DNA of 64,000 bases, taken from assembly GCF_003206575.1 (NCBI RefSeq), contig NZ_PZJO01000003.1, forward strand, positions 186,001 to 250,000, written 5' to 3'. Both the position numbers and the translations under genes were made by a program. The stretch comes from Salinicola endophyticus (lineage in GTDB: Bacteria; Pseudomonadota; Gammaproteobacteria; Pseudomonadales; Halomonadaceae). A model generated the notes under the pieces. It had not been told where the DNA came from and made no database searches. It saw nothing but the letters and a program-made list of their open reading frames with translations. This document shows, one piece after another, positions 34,597 to 46,424 of the stretch (positions are counted from its first letter, which is position 1; each line of letters opens with the position of its first letter).

Positions 34597-36303
34597 ATGT
34601 CCGCCACCGCCGAGTTCTTCGCCGCCCGCGACTTCCTGCTCGCCCAGCGCGAGAACTACAGCCGCGCCTACCAGGATTTCCGCTGGCCGCGTCTGACCCA
34701 CTTCAACTGGGCGCTGGATGTCTTCGATGCCCAGGCTGAGGGCAATACCCGCACCGCGCTGTGGCTGGTGGACGAAGCGGGCGGCGAGCTCAAACGCTCG
34801 TTCGACGACATGCGCCGGCGCTCCAATCAGCTCGCCAATCATCTGCGCGCCCAGGGGGTGAAGCGTGGCGACGCCCTGCTGCTGATGCTGGATAACGTGG
34901 TCGAGCTGTGGGAGACCCTGCTCGCGGCGATCAAGCTCGGCGCGGTGGTGGTGCCGGCGACCACCCTGCTGGCGGCGCAGGATCTGCCCGACCGCCTGCA
35001 GCGTGGCAATATCCGCCATCTGGTGGTGGGCCAGGCCCATACGGCCAAGTTCGATGGGCTCGACCCCAGCCTGACGCGGATCGCCGTGGGCGATGCGGTA
35101 GCCGGCTGGCAGGCCTACGACGACGCCTTCGGCGCCGACGAACGCTTCACCCCGGATGCCCCGACCCGGGCCGACGAGCCGCTGCTGCTCTACTTCACCT
35201 CCGGCACCACCTCGCGGCCCAAGCTGGTGGTACACACCCATCAGAGCTATCCGCTGGGGTCGCTCTCGACCCTCTACTGGATCGGCCTGCGCCCGGACGA
35301 CATCCACTACAACATCAGCTCACCGGGCTGGGCCAAGCACGCCTGGTCCAATGTCTTCGCGCCCTGGAACGCCGGCTGCACCATCTTCGTCTACCGCGCC
35401 GCGCGCTTCTCCGCCGCAGCGACCCTCGACGCCATCGCACGCTACGGTGTCACCACCCTGTGTGCCCCGCCGACGGTGTGGCGGCATCTGATCCAGGAGG
35501 ATCTGGCCAGCTACCAGACCCGGCTGCGTGCCTTGGTCGGCGCCGGCGAGCCGCTCAACCCGGAGGTGATCGAGCGGGTACGGCGAGCCTGGAAGCTGGA
35601 GATTCGCGACGGCTACGGCCAGACCGAGACCACCGCCCAGATCGGCAACCCGCCGGGGCAGCCGATGCGCGCCGGCTCGATGGGGCGGCCACTGCCGGGA
35701 TATCGCATCGCGCTGCTCGATGCCGACGGCCAGGAGCGTGACGAGGGCGAGATCGCCATCCGTCTCGACGAGCGCCCGGTGGGCCTGATGCAGGAGTATC
35801 GCGACGACGCCGCGCGCATGCGCCAGGTGCTCGATGAGGGCTACTACCGCACCGGCGATGTCGCCCGCCGCGACGCCGATGGCTACTACTGGTACATCGG
35901 CCGCGCCGACGACGTGTTCAAGAGCTCCGACTACCGCATCAGCCCGTTCGAGCTGGAGTCGCTGCTGATCGAGCATGAAGCAGTCGCCGAGGCCGCCGTG
36001 GTACCGGCCCCCGACGAGCTGCGCCTCAACGTGCCCAAGGCGTATCTGACCCTGCGCCAGGGCTTCGAACCCGACCGCGACACCGCGCTCTCGATCCTGC
36101 GCTTCGCCGCCGCCCGGCTGGCGCCCTACCAGCGCATTCGCCGGCTGGAGTTCTTCGAACTGCCCAAGACCATCTCCGGCAAGATCCGCCGGGTCGAGCT
36201 GCGCGCCCATGCCGCGACCGCCGCCGCCGACCCGAATGGCGCCCAGGACGAGTACCGCGAGAGCGACTTTCCCGAACTGCGCCAGCCGCCCGGCACCCCC
36301 TGA
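34597..36303 (+). CDS. AMP-forming acyl-CoA synthetase (medium-chain/short-branched type)
   Basis: A 568-residue ANL-family ligase. The P-loop-like motif YFTSGTTSRPKLVVHTH lies near residue 200, DGYGQTETT near 338, YRTGDVARRDADGYYWYIGRADDVFKSSDYRI near 415-445 (shown by its key residues), and the C-terminal catalytic Lys in KTISGKIRR near 528. It activates a carboxylate to acyl-CoA; the context suggests a branched short-chain acid such as isobutyrate or 2-methylbutyrate. It lies 63 bp after the hydrolase, with AGGAGAG before the ATG, probably in the same operon. Confidence 0.9.
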   Translation: MSATAEFFAARDFLLAQRENYSRAYQDFRWPRLTHFNWALDVFDAQAEGNTRTALWLVDEAGGELKRSFDDMRRRSNQLANHLRAQGVKRGDALLLMLDNVVELWETLLAAIKLGAVVVPATTLLAAQDLPDRLQRGNIRHLVVGQAHTAKFDGLDPSLTRIAVGDAVAGWQAYDDAFGADERFTPDAPTRADEPLLLYFTSGTTSRPKLVVHTHQSYPLGSLSTLYWIGLRPDDIHYNISSPGWAKHAWSNVFAPWNAGCTIFVYRAARFSAAATLDAIARYGVTTLCAPPTVWRHLIQEDLASYQTRLRALVGAGEPLNPEVIERVRRAWKLEIRDGYGQTETTAQIGNPPGQPMRAGSMGRPLPGYRIALLDADGQERDEGEIAIRLDERPVGLMQEYRDDAARMRQVLDEGYYRTGDVARRDADGYYWYIGRADDVFKSSDYRISPFELESLLIEHEAVAEAAVVPAPDELRLNVPKAYLTLRQGFEPDRDTALSILRFAAARLAPYQRIRRLEFFELPKTISGKIRRVELRAHAATAAADPNGAQDEYRESDFPELRQPPGTP

Positions 36304-36369
36304 CCCTGCCCCGCGGCGCGTTCACCGCCACGCTAGGGTTTGAAAAAAAGTCACTAAGGAGCTTTACGC

Positions 36370-37140
36370 ATGCAACTGGCCGACCACACCTTCATCGTCA
36401 CCGGCGGCGGTTCCGGCCTGGGCGCCGCCACCGCCCAGCGGCTGGTGGCGGCCGGCGCCCGCGTGACCCTGGCCGACCACGACGAGACAGCGGCGCGGAC
36501 CCACGCCGAGTCCCTGGGGGCGAACGCCCTGGCGGTGACCGCCGATGTCACCCAGGCGGCGGATGCCGAGCGAGTGATCGCCGCCACCCGCGAACACTTC
36601 GGCGCCCTCCATGGGCTGATCAACTGCGCCGGGGTAGCACCCGCGGAAAAGATCCACGGCAAGCGCGGCGTGCACGACCTCGAACGCTTTCGCCGGGTGG
36701 TCGACATCAACCTGATCGGCACCTTCAACATGCTGCGTCTGGCGGTGGCGGCGATGCAGGAGAACCCGGCGACGGAGGACGACGGCGAGCGCGGGGTGGT
36801 GATCAACACCGCCTCGGTGGCGGCCTACGAGGGCCAGATCGGGCAGGCCGCCTATGCCGCCTCCAAGGCCGGCGTGGTCGGCCTGACCCTGCCCGCCGCC
36901 CGCGAACTGGCCAGCTCGGGCATCCGTGTGATGGCGATCGCCCCCGGCATCTTCGACACCGCCATGATGCAGGGCATGCCCGAGGAGGTGCGCGAGAGCC
37001 TCAACGCCAAGGTGCCGTTCCCGCCGCGCATGGGCCACGCCGAGGAGTACTCCGCGCTGGCCTGCCAGATCCTCGAGAACCGCTATCTCAATGGCGAGGT
37101 GATACGTCTGGATGGCGCCATCCGCATGAGTGCGCGATGA
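36370..37140 (+). CDS. SDR 3-hydroxyacyl-CoA dehydrogenase (HSD10-like)
   Basis: A 256-residue short-chain dehydrogenase with TGGGSGLG (residues 11-18), NCAG near 84, catalytic Ser in [10 protein letters not shown] and YAASKAG. Strong resemblance to type II 3-hydroxyacyl-CoA dehydrogenase (HSD10), including the end segment [14 protein letters not shown]. In this context it would oxidise 2-methyl-3-hydroxybutyryl-CoA in isoleucine degradation, feeding the thiolase encoded next. AAGGAGC lies upstream of the ATG. Confidence 0.92.
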   Translation: MQLADHTFIVTGGGSGLGAATAQRLVAAGARVTLADHDETAARTHAESLGANALAVTADVTQAADAERVIAATREHFGALHGLINCAGVAPAEKIHGKRGVHDLERFRRVVDINLIGTFNMLRLAVAAMQENPATEDDGERGVVINTASVAAYEGQIGQAAYAASKAGVVGLTLPAARELASSGIRVMAIAPGIFDTAMMQGMPEEVRESLNAKVPFPPRMGHAEEYSALACQILENRYLNGEVIRLDGAIRMSAR

Positions 37141-37185
37141 AAAACGACTGAGTATCGATCCCTCACCAGTATGGGAGAGCCGACT

Positions 37186-38376
37186 ATGAACACCCCCGAC
37201 CCGATCGTCATCGTCGGCGCCAAGCGCACGCCGATGGGCGCTTTTCAAGGCGCCCTGGGCGGGCTTGCCTGCCCGCAGCTGGGCGCAGCGGCGATTCGCG
37301 GCGCCCTCGAACAAGCCAGCCTGGCGCCCGACAGCCTCGACGAACTGATCATGGGCTGCGTGCTCCCCGCCGGGCAGGGCCAGGCGCCGGCGCGCCAGGC
37401 AGCACTCGGCGCGGGCCTGGCCGAGTCGACGCCCTGCACCACCCTCAACAAGATGTGCGGCTCCGGCATGAAGGCGGTGATGCAGGCGTTCGATACCCTC
37501 TCGCTGGGTCACGCCGCCCACGCCATCGCCGGCGGCATGGAGAGCATGAGCAACGCCCCCTATCTGCTGCCCAAGGCGCGCGCCGGGCTGCGCATGGGGC
37601 ATGCCCAGGTGCTCGATCACATGTTCCTCGACGGGCTCGAGGACGCCTACGAGCCGGGGCGGCTGATGGGCACCTATGCCGAGGATTGCGCCCAGGCCTT
37701 CGGCTTCAGCCGCGAGGCCCAGGACGCCTACGCCATCGCCTCGCTGACCCGCGCCCGCCAGGCGATCGAGAGTGGCGTCTTTCGGGATGAGATCGTCGCC
37801 CTCGACGCCCCCGCCGGCCGCGACACCCGCCGGGTCGACCAGGACGAACAGCCGCACAAGGCCAATCTCGAGCGCATCCCCCAGCTCAAGCCCGCCTTTC
37901 GCGAGGGCGGCAGTGTCACCGCCGCCAACTCGAGTTCGATCTCCGACGGCGCCGCGGCGCTGGTGCTTATGCGCCAGCGCGAGGCCGAACGCCAGGGGCT
38001 GACCCCGCTGGCGCGTCTCCACGGCCACGCCAGCCACGCCATGCGCCCGGGCGACTTCCCGGTGGCGCCGATCCACGCCGTGCGCAAGCTGTACGAGCGG
38101 CTCGGCTGGTCGCGGGAGAGCGTCGATCTCTACGAGATCAACGAAGCCTTCGCCGTGGTGGCGATGGCGGCCATGCACGAACTCGATCTCGACCACGAGC
38201 GGGTCAACGTGCACGGCGGCGCCTGCGCCCTGGGCCACCCGATCGGCGCCTCCGGCGCGCGCATTCTGGTCACGCTGCTCAACGCGCTCGCCCATCACGA
38301 CCTGACCCGGGGCGTGGCGGCGATCTGCATCGGCGGCGGCGAGGCGACGGCGGTAGGTATCGAACGGCTGCGCTAG
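37186..38376 (+). CDS. Acetyl-CoA C-acyltransferase (thiolase)
   Basis: A 396-residue thiolase. The nucleophilic Cys is in [11 protein letters not shown] near residue 91, His in NEAFAVVAM, and the second Cys and His are in [17 protein letters not shown] and CIGGGE. ATG 37186 has GGGAG 8 nt upstream, preferred to ATG 37171. It cleaves 2-methylacetoacetyl-CoA to acetyl-CoA and propionyl-CoA in Ile degradation, or acetoacetyl-CoA from Leu. It follows the SDR gene by 45 bp. Confidence 0.95.
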   Translation: MNTPDPIVIVGAKRTPMGAFQGALGGLACPQLGAAAIRGALEQASLAPDSLDELIMGCVLPAGQGQAPARQAALGAGLAESTPCTTLNKMCGSGMKAVMQAFDTLSLGHAAHAIAGGMESMSNAPYLLPKARAGLRMGHAQVLDHMFLDGLEDAYEPGRLMGTYAEDCAQAFGFSREAQDAYAIASLTRARQAIESGVFRDEIVALDAPAGRDTRRVDQDEQPHKANLERIPQLKPAFREGGSVTAANSSSISDGAAALVLMRQREAERQGLTPLARLHGHASHAMRPGDFPVAPIHAVRKLYERLGWSRESVDLYEINEAFAVVAMAAMHELDLDHERVNVHGGACALGHPIGASGARILVTLLNALAHHDLTRGVAAICIGGGEATAVGIERLR

Positions 38377-38431
38377 GCGCGGCCTGAAAAGCGCGGCCGT
38401 TCAGGACAACGACAAGAAGAGAGGAAGAGAG

Positions 38432-40177
<1,746 letters not shown>

Positions 40178-40190
40178 AAACCGATGCCGA

Positions 40191-40211
40191 GGCGGCCCCT
40201 GTCAGGCCGCC
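40191..40211. terminator. Bidirectional hairpin between convergent genes
   Basis: GGCGGCC (40191-40197) pairs with GGCCGCC (40205-40211) around a 7-nt loop. It overlaps the thioesterase stop. Confidence 0.5.
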
Positions 40212-40627
40212 TTGACCACCGCCATGGTCAACCGCGACACGCACACCAGCCGGCCGCGCTCGTCCTCGATACGGATCTCCCACAGCTGAGTGGTACTGCC
40301 CAGATGCAGCGGCCGGGCACACCCCTCGACCCAGCCCTGGCGCACCGCGCGCACGTGGTTGGCGTTGATCTCCATCCCCACCGCCATCTTGCTCTCGTCG
40401 GCCAGACACAGGTTCGCCGCAATGCTGCCCAGCGTCTCCGCCAGCACCACCGAGGCGCCGCCGTGAAGCAGGCCATAGGGCTGATGGGTGCGCGCATCCA
40501 CCGGCATGCGACCGCGCAGGCAGTCGTCACCCAGCTCGGTGAACTCGATCCCGATATGCGCTACCAGCGTCTGCTGGCACTGGGCGGCGAGGGTCTCCAG
40601 GGAAGCGGAACGTTTCCAGATCGACAT
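40202..40627 (-). CDS. Hotdog-fold acyl-CoA thioesterase (PaaI/YdiI-like)
   Basis: A 141-residue hotdog thioesterase with the family motif YGLLHGGASVVLAETLGSIAA near residue 55 and catalytic Glu in that helix. It hydrolyses acyl- or aryl-CoA esters. ATG 40627 has AAGGAGACC just upstream; the longer frame to 40699 crosses the predicted operator region. Its promoter region is shared with the GntP-type permease and holds a LiuR-like palindrome at 40701. Confidence 0.88.
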   Translation of the reverse strand: MSIWKRSASLETLAAQCQQTLVAHIGIEFTELGDDCLRGRMPVDARTHQPYGLLHGGASVVLAETLGSIAANLCLADESKMAVGMEINANHVRAVRQGWVEGCARPLHLGSTTQLWEIRIEDERGRLVCVSRLTMAVVKAA

Positions 40628-40700
40628 CGATGGTCTCCTTGATCGACAGATAGGGGCAGCGGGGAGTCTCCCCCTTTCGGCTAGTTGGCGCAGTGCCACG

Positions 40701-40716
40701 TTGACGTCAACGTTAA
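40701..40716. promoter_or_regulatory. Predicted LiuR operator upstream of the GntP-type permease and thioesterase
   Basis: TTGACGTCAACGTTAA resembles the 43397 site, and 40698-40713 is also a perfect 16-bp palindrome (ACGTTGACGTCAACGT). It lies between divergent genes. Confidence 0.6.
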
Positions 40717-40852
40717 TCCATCTCTATCGTCATGTCGTCCCGTGCGGCATCGCGCCACGCGCGTCTCCCGCAACACTGACAACGCTCACCATCACAACAA
40801 CGCGGCTCCGGCGTGTCTGCGCCACGAGCCCCCGACACAAGGGCCTGGCGCC

Positions 40853-42250
40853 ATGAGTACCCTGGCTATCGTCGTCTCGCTGATCCTGCTGATCGTGCTC
40901 GCCTATCGCGGCATCACCGTGCTGCTGCTGGCGCCGCTGATGGCATCGCTGGCGGTACTGCTATCCGGCGATGGCGGGCTGCTGCTGCCGATCTACACCG
41001 ACACCTTCATGAAGGCGCTCGGCGGCTATCTGATAAAGTTCTTCCCGCTGTTCATTCTGGGGGCGCTGTTCGGCCAGCTGATGGCCGACTCCGGCGCCGC
41101 GCATGCCATCGCGCGCTGGATCATCAAGCGCCTCGGCACCCGCCACGTGGTGCTGACCGTGGTGCTGGCCTGCGCCATTCTCACCTATGGCGGGGTGTCG
41201 CTGTTCGTGGTCGCGTTCGCGGTCTTCCCCATCGGTGCGGCGCTGTTCCGCGAGACCGGCACGCCCAAGCGGCTGATCCCCGGCGCCATCGCCCTGGGCT
41301 CGTTCACCTTCACCATGACCGCGCTCCCCGGTACGCCGGCGATCCAGAACGCGATCCCGATTCCGTTCTTCCACACCACCAGCTTCGCAGCGCCAGGGCT
41401 AGGCATCATCGCCGGGGCGATGATGCTGGGGCTGGGTACCTGGTGGCTGCAGTCACGGGTGAGCCGGGCGACACGCCGGGGCGAGGGCTACGGCCAGCAC
41501 CCGGATGAGAAGATCGAGACCCTCGACGCCGCGGCCAGCGTACCGGAGATCAGCACCCTGGCCGCCTTCACCCCGCTGGTGATGGTGATTCTGCTCAATG
41601 GCCTGCTGACCTACTGGATTCTGCCGAGTCTCGACTTCTCCGGGCTGCCGGAAGCGCGCTTCGGCACGCTCGACCCCAGCGCCATGCTCGGGCTGTGGGC
41701 GATCATCATCGCACTGCTGATCTCCTGCGCCTGGCTGGTCATCAGCCGCTGGCGCCACTGGGCGGATCTCAAGGGCACCATCAACAAGGGCTGCTTCGGC
41801 TCGATGCTGCCGGTGTTCAACACCGCTTCCGAGGTCGGCTACGGCGCGGTGATCGCCAGCCTCGCCGGCTTCGTCATCATCCGCGATGCGGTGCTGAGTC
41901 TGGCGCCGGGCAATCCGCTGATCTCCGAGGCGGTGTCGATGAACGTACTGGCGGCGGTCACCGGCTCCTCCTCCGGCGGCATGAGCATCGCCCTCAGCGT
42001 ACTCGGCGACGACTATCTGCGCATGGCCAACGCCGCGGGGCTCAATCCAGAGCTGATGCACCGGGTCGCCACCATCGCCGCCGGCGGCATGGATACGCTG
42101 CCCCACTCCGGCGCGGTGATCACGCTGCTGGCGATCTGCGGCCTCACCCACCGCCAGGCCTACCCCAATATCGCCATGGTCACCATCGTGGTGCCGATGA
42201 TCACGCTGGTCGCGGTGATCACCCTGGGCACCCTGTTCGGAAGTTTCTGA
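40853..42250 (+). CDS. GntP-family permease
   Basis: A 465-residue polytopic membrane protein of the GntP/CitMHS-like superfamily with about 12-13 hydrophobic segments. Motifs include FFPLFILGALFGQLMADSG near residue 60, ALPGTPAIQNAIP near residue 160, and AAGGMDTLPHSGAVITLL near residue 410. ATG 40853 begins directly at the first membrane helix; the longer frame to 40685 is non-family sequence. Relatives transport gluconate or 3-hydroxybutyrate. With HMG-CoA lyase producing acetoacetate nearby and a shared operator type, a ketone-body or short organic acid substrate is a reasonable inference. Confidence 0.88.
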   Translation: MSTLAIVVSLILLIVLAYRGITVLLLAPLMASLAVLLSGDGGLLLPIYTDTFMKALGGYLIKFFPLFILGALFGQLMADSGAAHAIARWIIKRLGTRHVVLTVVLACAILTYGGVSLFVVAFAVFPIGAALFRETGTPKRLIPGAIALGSFTFTMTALPGTPAIQNAIPIPFFHTTSFAAPGLGIIAGAMMLGLGTWWLQSRVSRATRRGEGYGQHPDEKIETLDAAASVPEISTLAAFTPLVMVILLNGLLTYWILPSLDFSGLPEARFGTLDPSAMLGLWAIIIALLISCAWLVISRWRHWADLKGTINKGCFGSMLPVFNTASEVGYGAVIASLAGFVIIRDAVLSLAPGNPLISEAVSMNVLAAVTGSSSGGMSIALSVLGDDYLRMANAAGLNPELMHRVATIAAGGMDTLPHSGAVITLLAICGLTHRQAYPNIAMVTIVVPMITLVAVITLGTLFGSF

Positions 42251-42618
42251 GCCGAGGAACGATGCCCACCCCAGCGCCCCGCTGACAGCGGGGCCCGACT
42301 ACGACCGCCGCCACGCTACCGAATGGCGCCACGCTACCGAATGGCGGCTTGATGCTATGACAGGTTGACGTCCACCGGGTCTGTCGCCGAAAGGTTTTGC
42401 CTTGGGCTAGCGCAGGGCGCCCCCTATAATGGATCCAGCGTTGTCGGGGAACATCCGCTAACCCCTAGTTGAAAGCGACAAGGAAGGTGGAGATTTTCTC
42501 GGATCCCGAACGCGTTCTTCACACTCATTTTCGCGCACTCTCCATATATCGAGAGAGATCCATCAGCCGAAGACAACGGCATTAAAACCTATAGCCTCAT
42601 AGCGCCTTGGAACACTCC
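42251..42618. other. Intergenic region: hairpin, 18-bp tandem repeat and promoter
   Basis: CCCCGCT/AGCGGGG (42277-42293) may terminate the permease gene. CGCCACGCTACCGAATGG is repeated twice in tandem at 42309-42344. A perfect TATAAT at 42425-42430, with TTGGGC 17 bp upstream (42402-42407), could drive the gene at 42619 and would leave a 5' leader of about 180 nt. Confidence 0.55.
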
Positions 42619-43131
42619 ATGAAAAGACCTTGGGCTCCTCTCGAGCAAAGCATGCTGTTCTCACTGCCGTTGGCTTTGACTGCCTGCCTTGCTTACGCCA
42701 TAGGCTCTCATATCACTGGCTGGTTTCATGCGCCCTCGGCTGAGATTGGCGGTCTGTGGTCGGCTATTTCGGGCATCGTCGTGTTTCAGGCCAGCCCGAA
42801 AGAGTCCATATCCTCCGCCTCGCTGCGTGTCGTTGGCACTGCCATCGGCGCCATCTTCTGTGCCATATATCTGTACTTTTTCGACTTCACGCTCTATGGC
42901 TTTGGCCTGACCATTTTGCTCACGGCATGGGTCTGCCAAATGACAAACATTCCAGATCATGCCCGACTCGCCTGTATTACCGTTGCAGTCATCATGGTCA
43001 CGGAGGCTGCCAACCCCAATCTTGATAGCACGTTGAACGCCTCGTTGAGATTTGGTGAATCCTGTATAGGCACGGCACTGGCCATTTTCTTCAGCTATCT
43101 AAGAGGCTTGGTAAAAGGTCATCCTGGTTAA
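42619..43131 (+). CDS. FUSC/aromatic acid exporter-like small membrane protein
   Basis: A 170-residue protein with five or six hydrophobic segments. The pattern of a hydrophobic pair around SAEIGGLWSAISGIVVFQASPKES and LRVVGTAIGAIFCAIYLYFF resembles the N-terminal membrane half of FUSC/ArAE proteins. The cytoplasmic half is missing, so it is either a minimal member or a truncated exporter. Base composition is clearly less GC-rich than its neighbours, which suggests transfer. Start uncertain between 42607 and 42619. It lies between the GntP-type permease and the liu operon without obvious link to either. Confidence 0.65.
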   Translation: MKRPWAPLEQSMLFSLPLALTACLAYAIGSHITGWFHAPSAEIGGLWSAISGIVVFQASPKESISSASLRVVGTAIGAIFCAIYLYFFDFTLYGFGLTILLTAWVCQMTNIPDHARLACITVAVIMVTEAANPNLDSTLNASLRFGESCIGTALAIFFSYLRGLVKGHPG

Positions 43132-43396
43132 AACCAGCCTCCTTCCAAAAGCCGGCTGACGCCTGGCGCTGAAAATCGTTATCCCACGTTCCACGAAGCT
43201 CAGAAATGCCTGCACCTTCGTGACACGTTGATGTCGCGACAGTAAAGGTAAGACGTCTCGAGAGAGCGGGACCGATGTCGGCACAGTCGCTGCAGGAGGC
43301 GTGGAGCGGCATTCGCCCCGTCGAGCTCGGGGGGCAGTCCTGAGAAGGTGCGACAGTCCTAGACCATGGTCGAGGGCCTCTGGCTCTACCCGCTAA
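43132..43396. other. Non-coding region upstream of the liu operon
   Basis: No gene supported. Composition is mixed, with less GC bias at the left. The liu operator lies at its right end. Confidence 0.5.
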
Positions 43397-43420
43397 TTGA
43401 CGTTAACGTCAACGTATAAA
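43397..43420 (+). promoter_or_regulatory. Predicted LiuR operator and -10 element of the liu operon
   Basis: TTGACGTTAACGTCAA (43397-43412) is a perfect 16-bp palindrome. It is followed by CG and TATAAA (43415-43420). This places the operator inside the spacer just upstream of the -10, the position used by MerR-family activators. It lies 73 bp before the ivd start. Confidence 0.8.
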
Positions 43421-43492
43421 GTCGAGAACACCTGCGAGCCCCAGGCGCCCGCGCCCCCGCGTTCTCGCCCATCGACAGCGGAGGATCATCCG

Positions 43493-44662
43493 ATGCACGC
43501 CCCCTACACCGAGCTCGATTTCGGCCTCGACGACGAACTGAACATGCTGCGCGAGCAGGTCAATGCCTTCGCCCGGGACGAGATCGCCCCGCGCGCGGCC
43601 CAGATCGACCACGACAACGCCTTCCCCGCGGACCTGTGGCAGAAGTTCGGCGACATGGGCCTGCTCGGTATCACCGTCAGCGAAGACGACGGCGGCAGCG
43701 GCATGGGCTACCTGGCCCACTGTATCGCCATGGAGGAGATCTCCCGAGCCAGCGCCTCGGTGGGGCTCTCCTACGGCGCCCATGCCAATCTCTGCGTCAA
43801 CCAGATCAAGCTCAACGCCACGGCCGAGCAGAAGGCCAAGTACCTGCCCGGGCTGATCAGCGGCGAGCACGTCGGGGCGCTGGCGATGTCCGAGCCCGGC
43901 GCCGGCTCGGACGTGGTCTCGATGAGTCTGCGCGCCGACAGACACGGCGATCACTACGTGCTCAACGGCAACAAGATGTGGATCACCAACGGCCCCGACG
44001 CCGACGTACTGGTGGTCTACGCCAAGACCGACCCGGAGGCCGGCGCCAAGGGCATCACCGCCTTTCTGATCGAGAAGGGGTTCGCCGGTTTCTCCACCGC
44101 GCAGAAGCTCGACAAGCTGGGCATGCGCGGCTCCAACACCTGCGAGCTGGTATTCGAGGATTGCCAGGTACCGGCGGAGAACGTACTGGGTGAGGAGAAT
44201 CGCGGCGTACGCGTGCTGATGAGCGGGCTCGACTACGAGCGCACGGTGCTCGCCGCCGGCCCGATCGGGATCATGCAGGCGTGTCTGGACGTGGTGGTGC
44301 CCTACGTCCATGAGCGCAAGCAGTTCGGTCAGGCAATCGGCGAGTTCCAGCTGATCCAGGGCAAGCTCGCCGACATGTACACCACGCTCAACGCCTGCCG
44401 CGCCTATCTCTACGCCGTGGCCGGCGCCTGCGACCGCGGCCGGACCAGCCGCAAGGATGCGGCCGGGGTGATCCTCTACTGCGCCGAGAAGGCGACCCAG
44501 ATGGCGCTGGATGCCATCCAGCTGCTCGGCGGCAACGGCTATATCAACGAGTATCCCACCGGGCGGCTGCTACGCGACGCCAAGCTCTATGAGATCGGTG
44601 CCGGCACCAGCGAGATTCGGCGGATGTTGATTGGCCGGGAATTGTTCTCCGAATCGGCGTAG
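43493..44662 (+). CDS. liuA: Isovaleryl-CoA dehydrogenase
   Basis: A 389-residue acyl-CoA dehydrogenase that oxidises isovaleryl-CoA to 3-methylcrotonyl-CoA in leucine degradation. Signatures are [17 protein letters not shown] near residue 133 and [14 protein letters not shown] near residue 90. The catalytic Glu sits in [19 protein letters not shown] near residue 245, the position typical of isovaleryl-CoA dehydrogenases rather than of other family members. The C terminus is [21 protein letters not shown] lies 8 nt before ATG 43493. First gene of the liu operon, directly after the palindromic operator. Confidence 0.96.
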   Translation: MHAPYTELDFGLDDELNMLREQVNAFARDEIAPRAAQIDHDNAFPADLWQKFGDMGLLGITVSEDDGGSGMGYLAHCIAMEEISRASASVGLSYGAHANLCVNQIKLNATAEQKAKYLPGLISGEHVGALAMSEPGAGSDVVSMSLRADRHGDHYVLNGNKMWITNGPDADVLVVYAKTDPEAGAKGITAFLIEKGFAGFSTAQKLDKLGMRGSNTCELVFEDCQVPAENVLGEENRGVRVLMSGLDYERTVLAAGPIGIMQACLDVVVPYVHERKQFGQAIGEFQLIQGKLADMYTTLNACRAYLYAVAGACDRGRTSRKDAAGVILYCAEKATQMALDAIQLLGGNGYINEYPTGRLLRDAKLYEIGAGTSEIRRMLIGRELFSESA

Positions 44663-44671
44663 GAGGGTCGC

Positions 44672-46279
44672 ATGGCCATACTGAGTAGCCAGATCAACCC
44701 CCGTGCCGAGGCCTTCCAGGCCAATGCCCAGGCGCTGCGGGCCGAGGTCGACAAACTCCACGCGCTGAGCGCCGAGATCGCCCGGGGCGGCGGCGACAAG
44801 GCGCGCGCCCGGCACGAGTCCCGCGGCAAGCTGTTCGTGCGCGAGCGTATCGACCAGTTGCTCGACGAGGGCGCGGCCTTTCTCGAGATCGGCGCGCTGG
44901 CGGCCCACGAGGTATACGACACCCCGGTGCCCGCCGCCGGCGTGGTCGCCGGCATCGGCCGGGTCAGCGGCGTGGAGTGCGTGATCGTCGCCAACGACGC
45001 TACGGTCAAGGGCGGCACCTACTTCCCGCTGACGGTGAAGAAGCACCTGCGCGCCCAGGAGATCGCCCGCAAGCACCGCCTGCCCTGCCTCTATCTGGTC
45101 GACTCCGGCGGCGCCTACCTGCCGGAGCAGGACGAGGTCTTCCCCGACCACGACGACTTCGGCCGCATCTTCTACAACCAGGCCACGCTCTCCGCCGCCG
45201 GCATCCCGCAGATCGCGGTGGTGATGGGCTCGTGCACCGCCGGCGGCGCCTACGTGCCGGCGATGGCGGATGAATCGATCATCGTGCGCAACCAGGGCAC
45301 CATCTTTCTCGGCGGGCCGCCGCTGGTGAAGGCCGCCACCGGTGAGACCATCAGCGCCGAGGATCTCGGTGGCGCGGATGTGCACGCAAAGATCAGCGGC
45401 GTGGTCGACCACTATGCCGAGAACGACGCCCATGCGCTGCAGCTCGCCCGCCGCGCGGTCTCCCGGCTCAACTGGCGCAAGCGCGGCGAGCTGGCGCTGC
45501 GGGAATCCCGCCCGCCGCGGCTCGACCCTTCGGAGCTCTACGGCATCGTCGGCACCGACCTGCGCAAGCCGTATGACGTGCGCGAGGTGATCGGGCGGCT
45601 GGTGGACGACTCCGACTTCGACGAGTTCAAGCGCTACTACGGCGACACCCTGGTCACCGGCTTCGCCCACTGGTGCGGCCACCCGGTGGGTATCGTCGCC
45701 AACAACGGGGTGCTGTTCTCGGAGTCCGCGCAGAAGGGCGCGCACTTCATCGAACTCTGTGCCCAGCGCCAGATCCCGCTGATCTTTCTACAGAACATCA
45801 CCGGCTTCATGGTCGGCTCGAAGTACGAGCAGGAGGGCATCGCCAAGCACGGCGCCAAGCTGGTCACCGCCGTGGCCTGCGCCAAGGTGCCCAAGTTCAC
45901 CGTGCTGATCGGCGGCAGCTTCGGCGCCGGCAACTACGGCATGTGCGGCCGCGCCTATGACCCCAACCTGCTGTTCATGTGGCCCAACGCGCGCATCTCG
46001 GTGATGGGCGGCGAGCAGGCCGCCAACGTGCTGGCGCAGGTGAAACGCGAGCAGATGGAGCGCGACGGCAGCGACTGGCCAGAAGACGAGGAAGCCGCCT
46101 TCAAGGCGCCGATCCGCGAGCAGTACGAGCGTCAGGGGCACCCGTACTACGCCAGCGCCCGGCTGTGGGACGACGGCGTGATAGATCCATTGCAGACCCG
46201 GGATGTGATCGGCCTGGCGCTCTCCGCCGCATTGAACGCAGAGATCGAAGAGACGCGTTTCGGCGTCTTCAGGATGTAA
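44672..46279 (+). CDS. liuB: 3-methylcrotonyl-CoA carboxylase, carboxyltransferase (beta) subunit
   Basis: A 535-residue acyl-CoA carboxyltransferase. It has the two crotonase-like halves of this family, with conserved segments [18 protein letters not shown] near residue 135, [16 protein letters not shown] near residue 190, [16 protein letters not shown] near residue 370, and [26 protein letters not shown] near 420-445 (key residues). It carries CO2 from biotin on the alpha subunit to 3-methylcrotonyl-CoA. It begins 9 nt after the dehydrogenase stop. A dispersed repeat element separates it from the next gene. Confidence 0.96.
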   Translation: MAILSSQINPRAEAFQANAQALRAEVDKLHALSAEIARGGGDKARARHESRGKLFVRERIDQLLDEGAAFLEIGALAAHEVYDTPVPAAGVVAGIGRVSGVECVIVANDATVKGGTYFPLTVKKHLRAQEIARKHRLPCLYLVDSGGAYLPEQDEVFPDHDDFGRIFYNQATLSAAGIPQIAVVMGSCTAGGAYVPAMADESIIVRNQGTIFLGGPPLVKAATGETISAEDLGGADVHAKISGVVDHYAENDAHALQLARRAVSRLNWRKRGELALRESRPPRLDPSELYGIVGTDLRKPYDVREVIGRLVDDSDFDEFKRYYGDTLVTGFAHWCGHPVGIVANNGVLFSESAQKGAHFIELCAQRQIPLIFLQNITGFMVGSKYEQEGIAKHGAKLVTAVACAKVPKFTVLIGGSFGAGNYGMCGRAYDPNLLFMWPNARISVMGGEQAANVLAQVKREQMERDGSDWPEDEEAAFKAPIREQYERQGHPYYASARLWDDGVIDPLQTRDVIGLALSAALNAEIEETRFGVFRM

Positions 46280-46281
46280 TC

Positions 46282-46403
46282 CTAAAGGGGCTGCGCTCGC
46301 TCATGCTTTGTTAAAAATCGGCTCAAAGTACTCATTTACACGCTCGTAAACTCCGTCTTTTCGCCGATTTTTGCCTCGCCTGAGCATCGCTCGCCACCTT
46401 TAG
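46282..46403. repeat. Dispersed palindromic element, copy 2 (inside the liu operon)
   Basis: A 122-bp copy bounded by CTAAAGG (46282-46288) and CCTTTAG (46397-46403). It lies between liuB and liuC, starting 3 bp past the liuB stop and ending about 21 bp before the liuC ATG. It is the shortest of the full copies. Confidence 0.8.
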
Positions 46404-46424
46404 CGGATAGAGGGAAACGGCTAA

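Noticed and set aside
42364-42380. LiuR-like TTGACGTCCACC upstream of the FUSC-like gene
   Set aside because: Only the left half-site fits and there is no palindromic partner.
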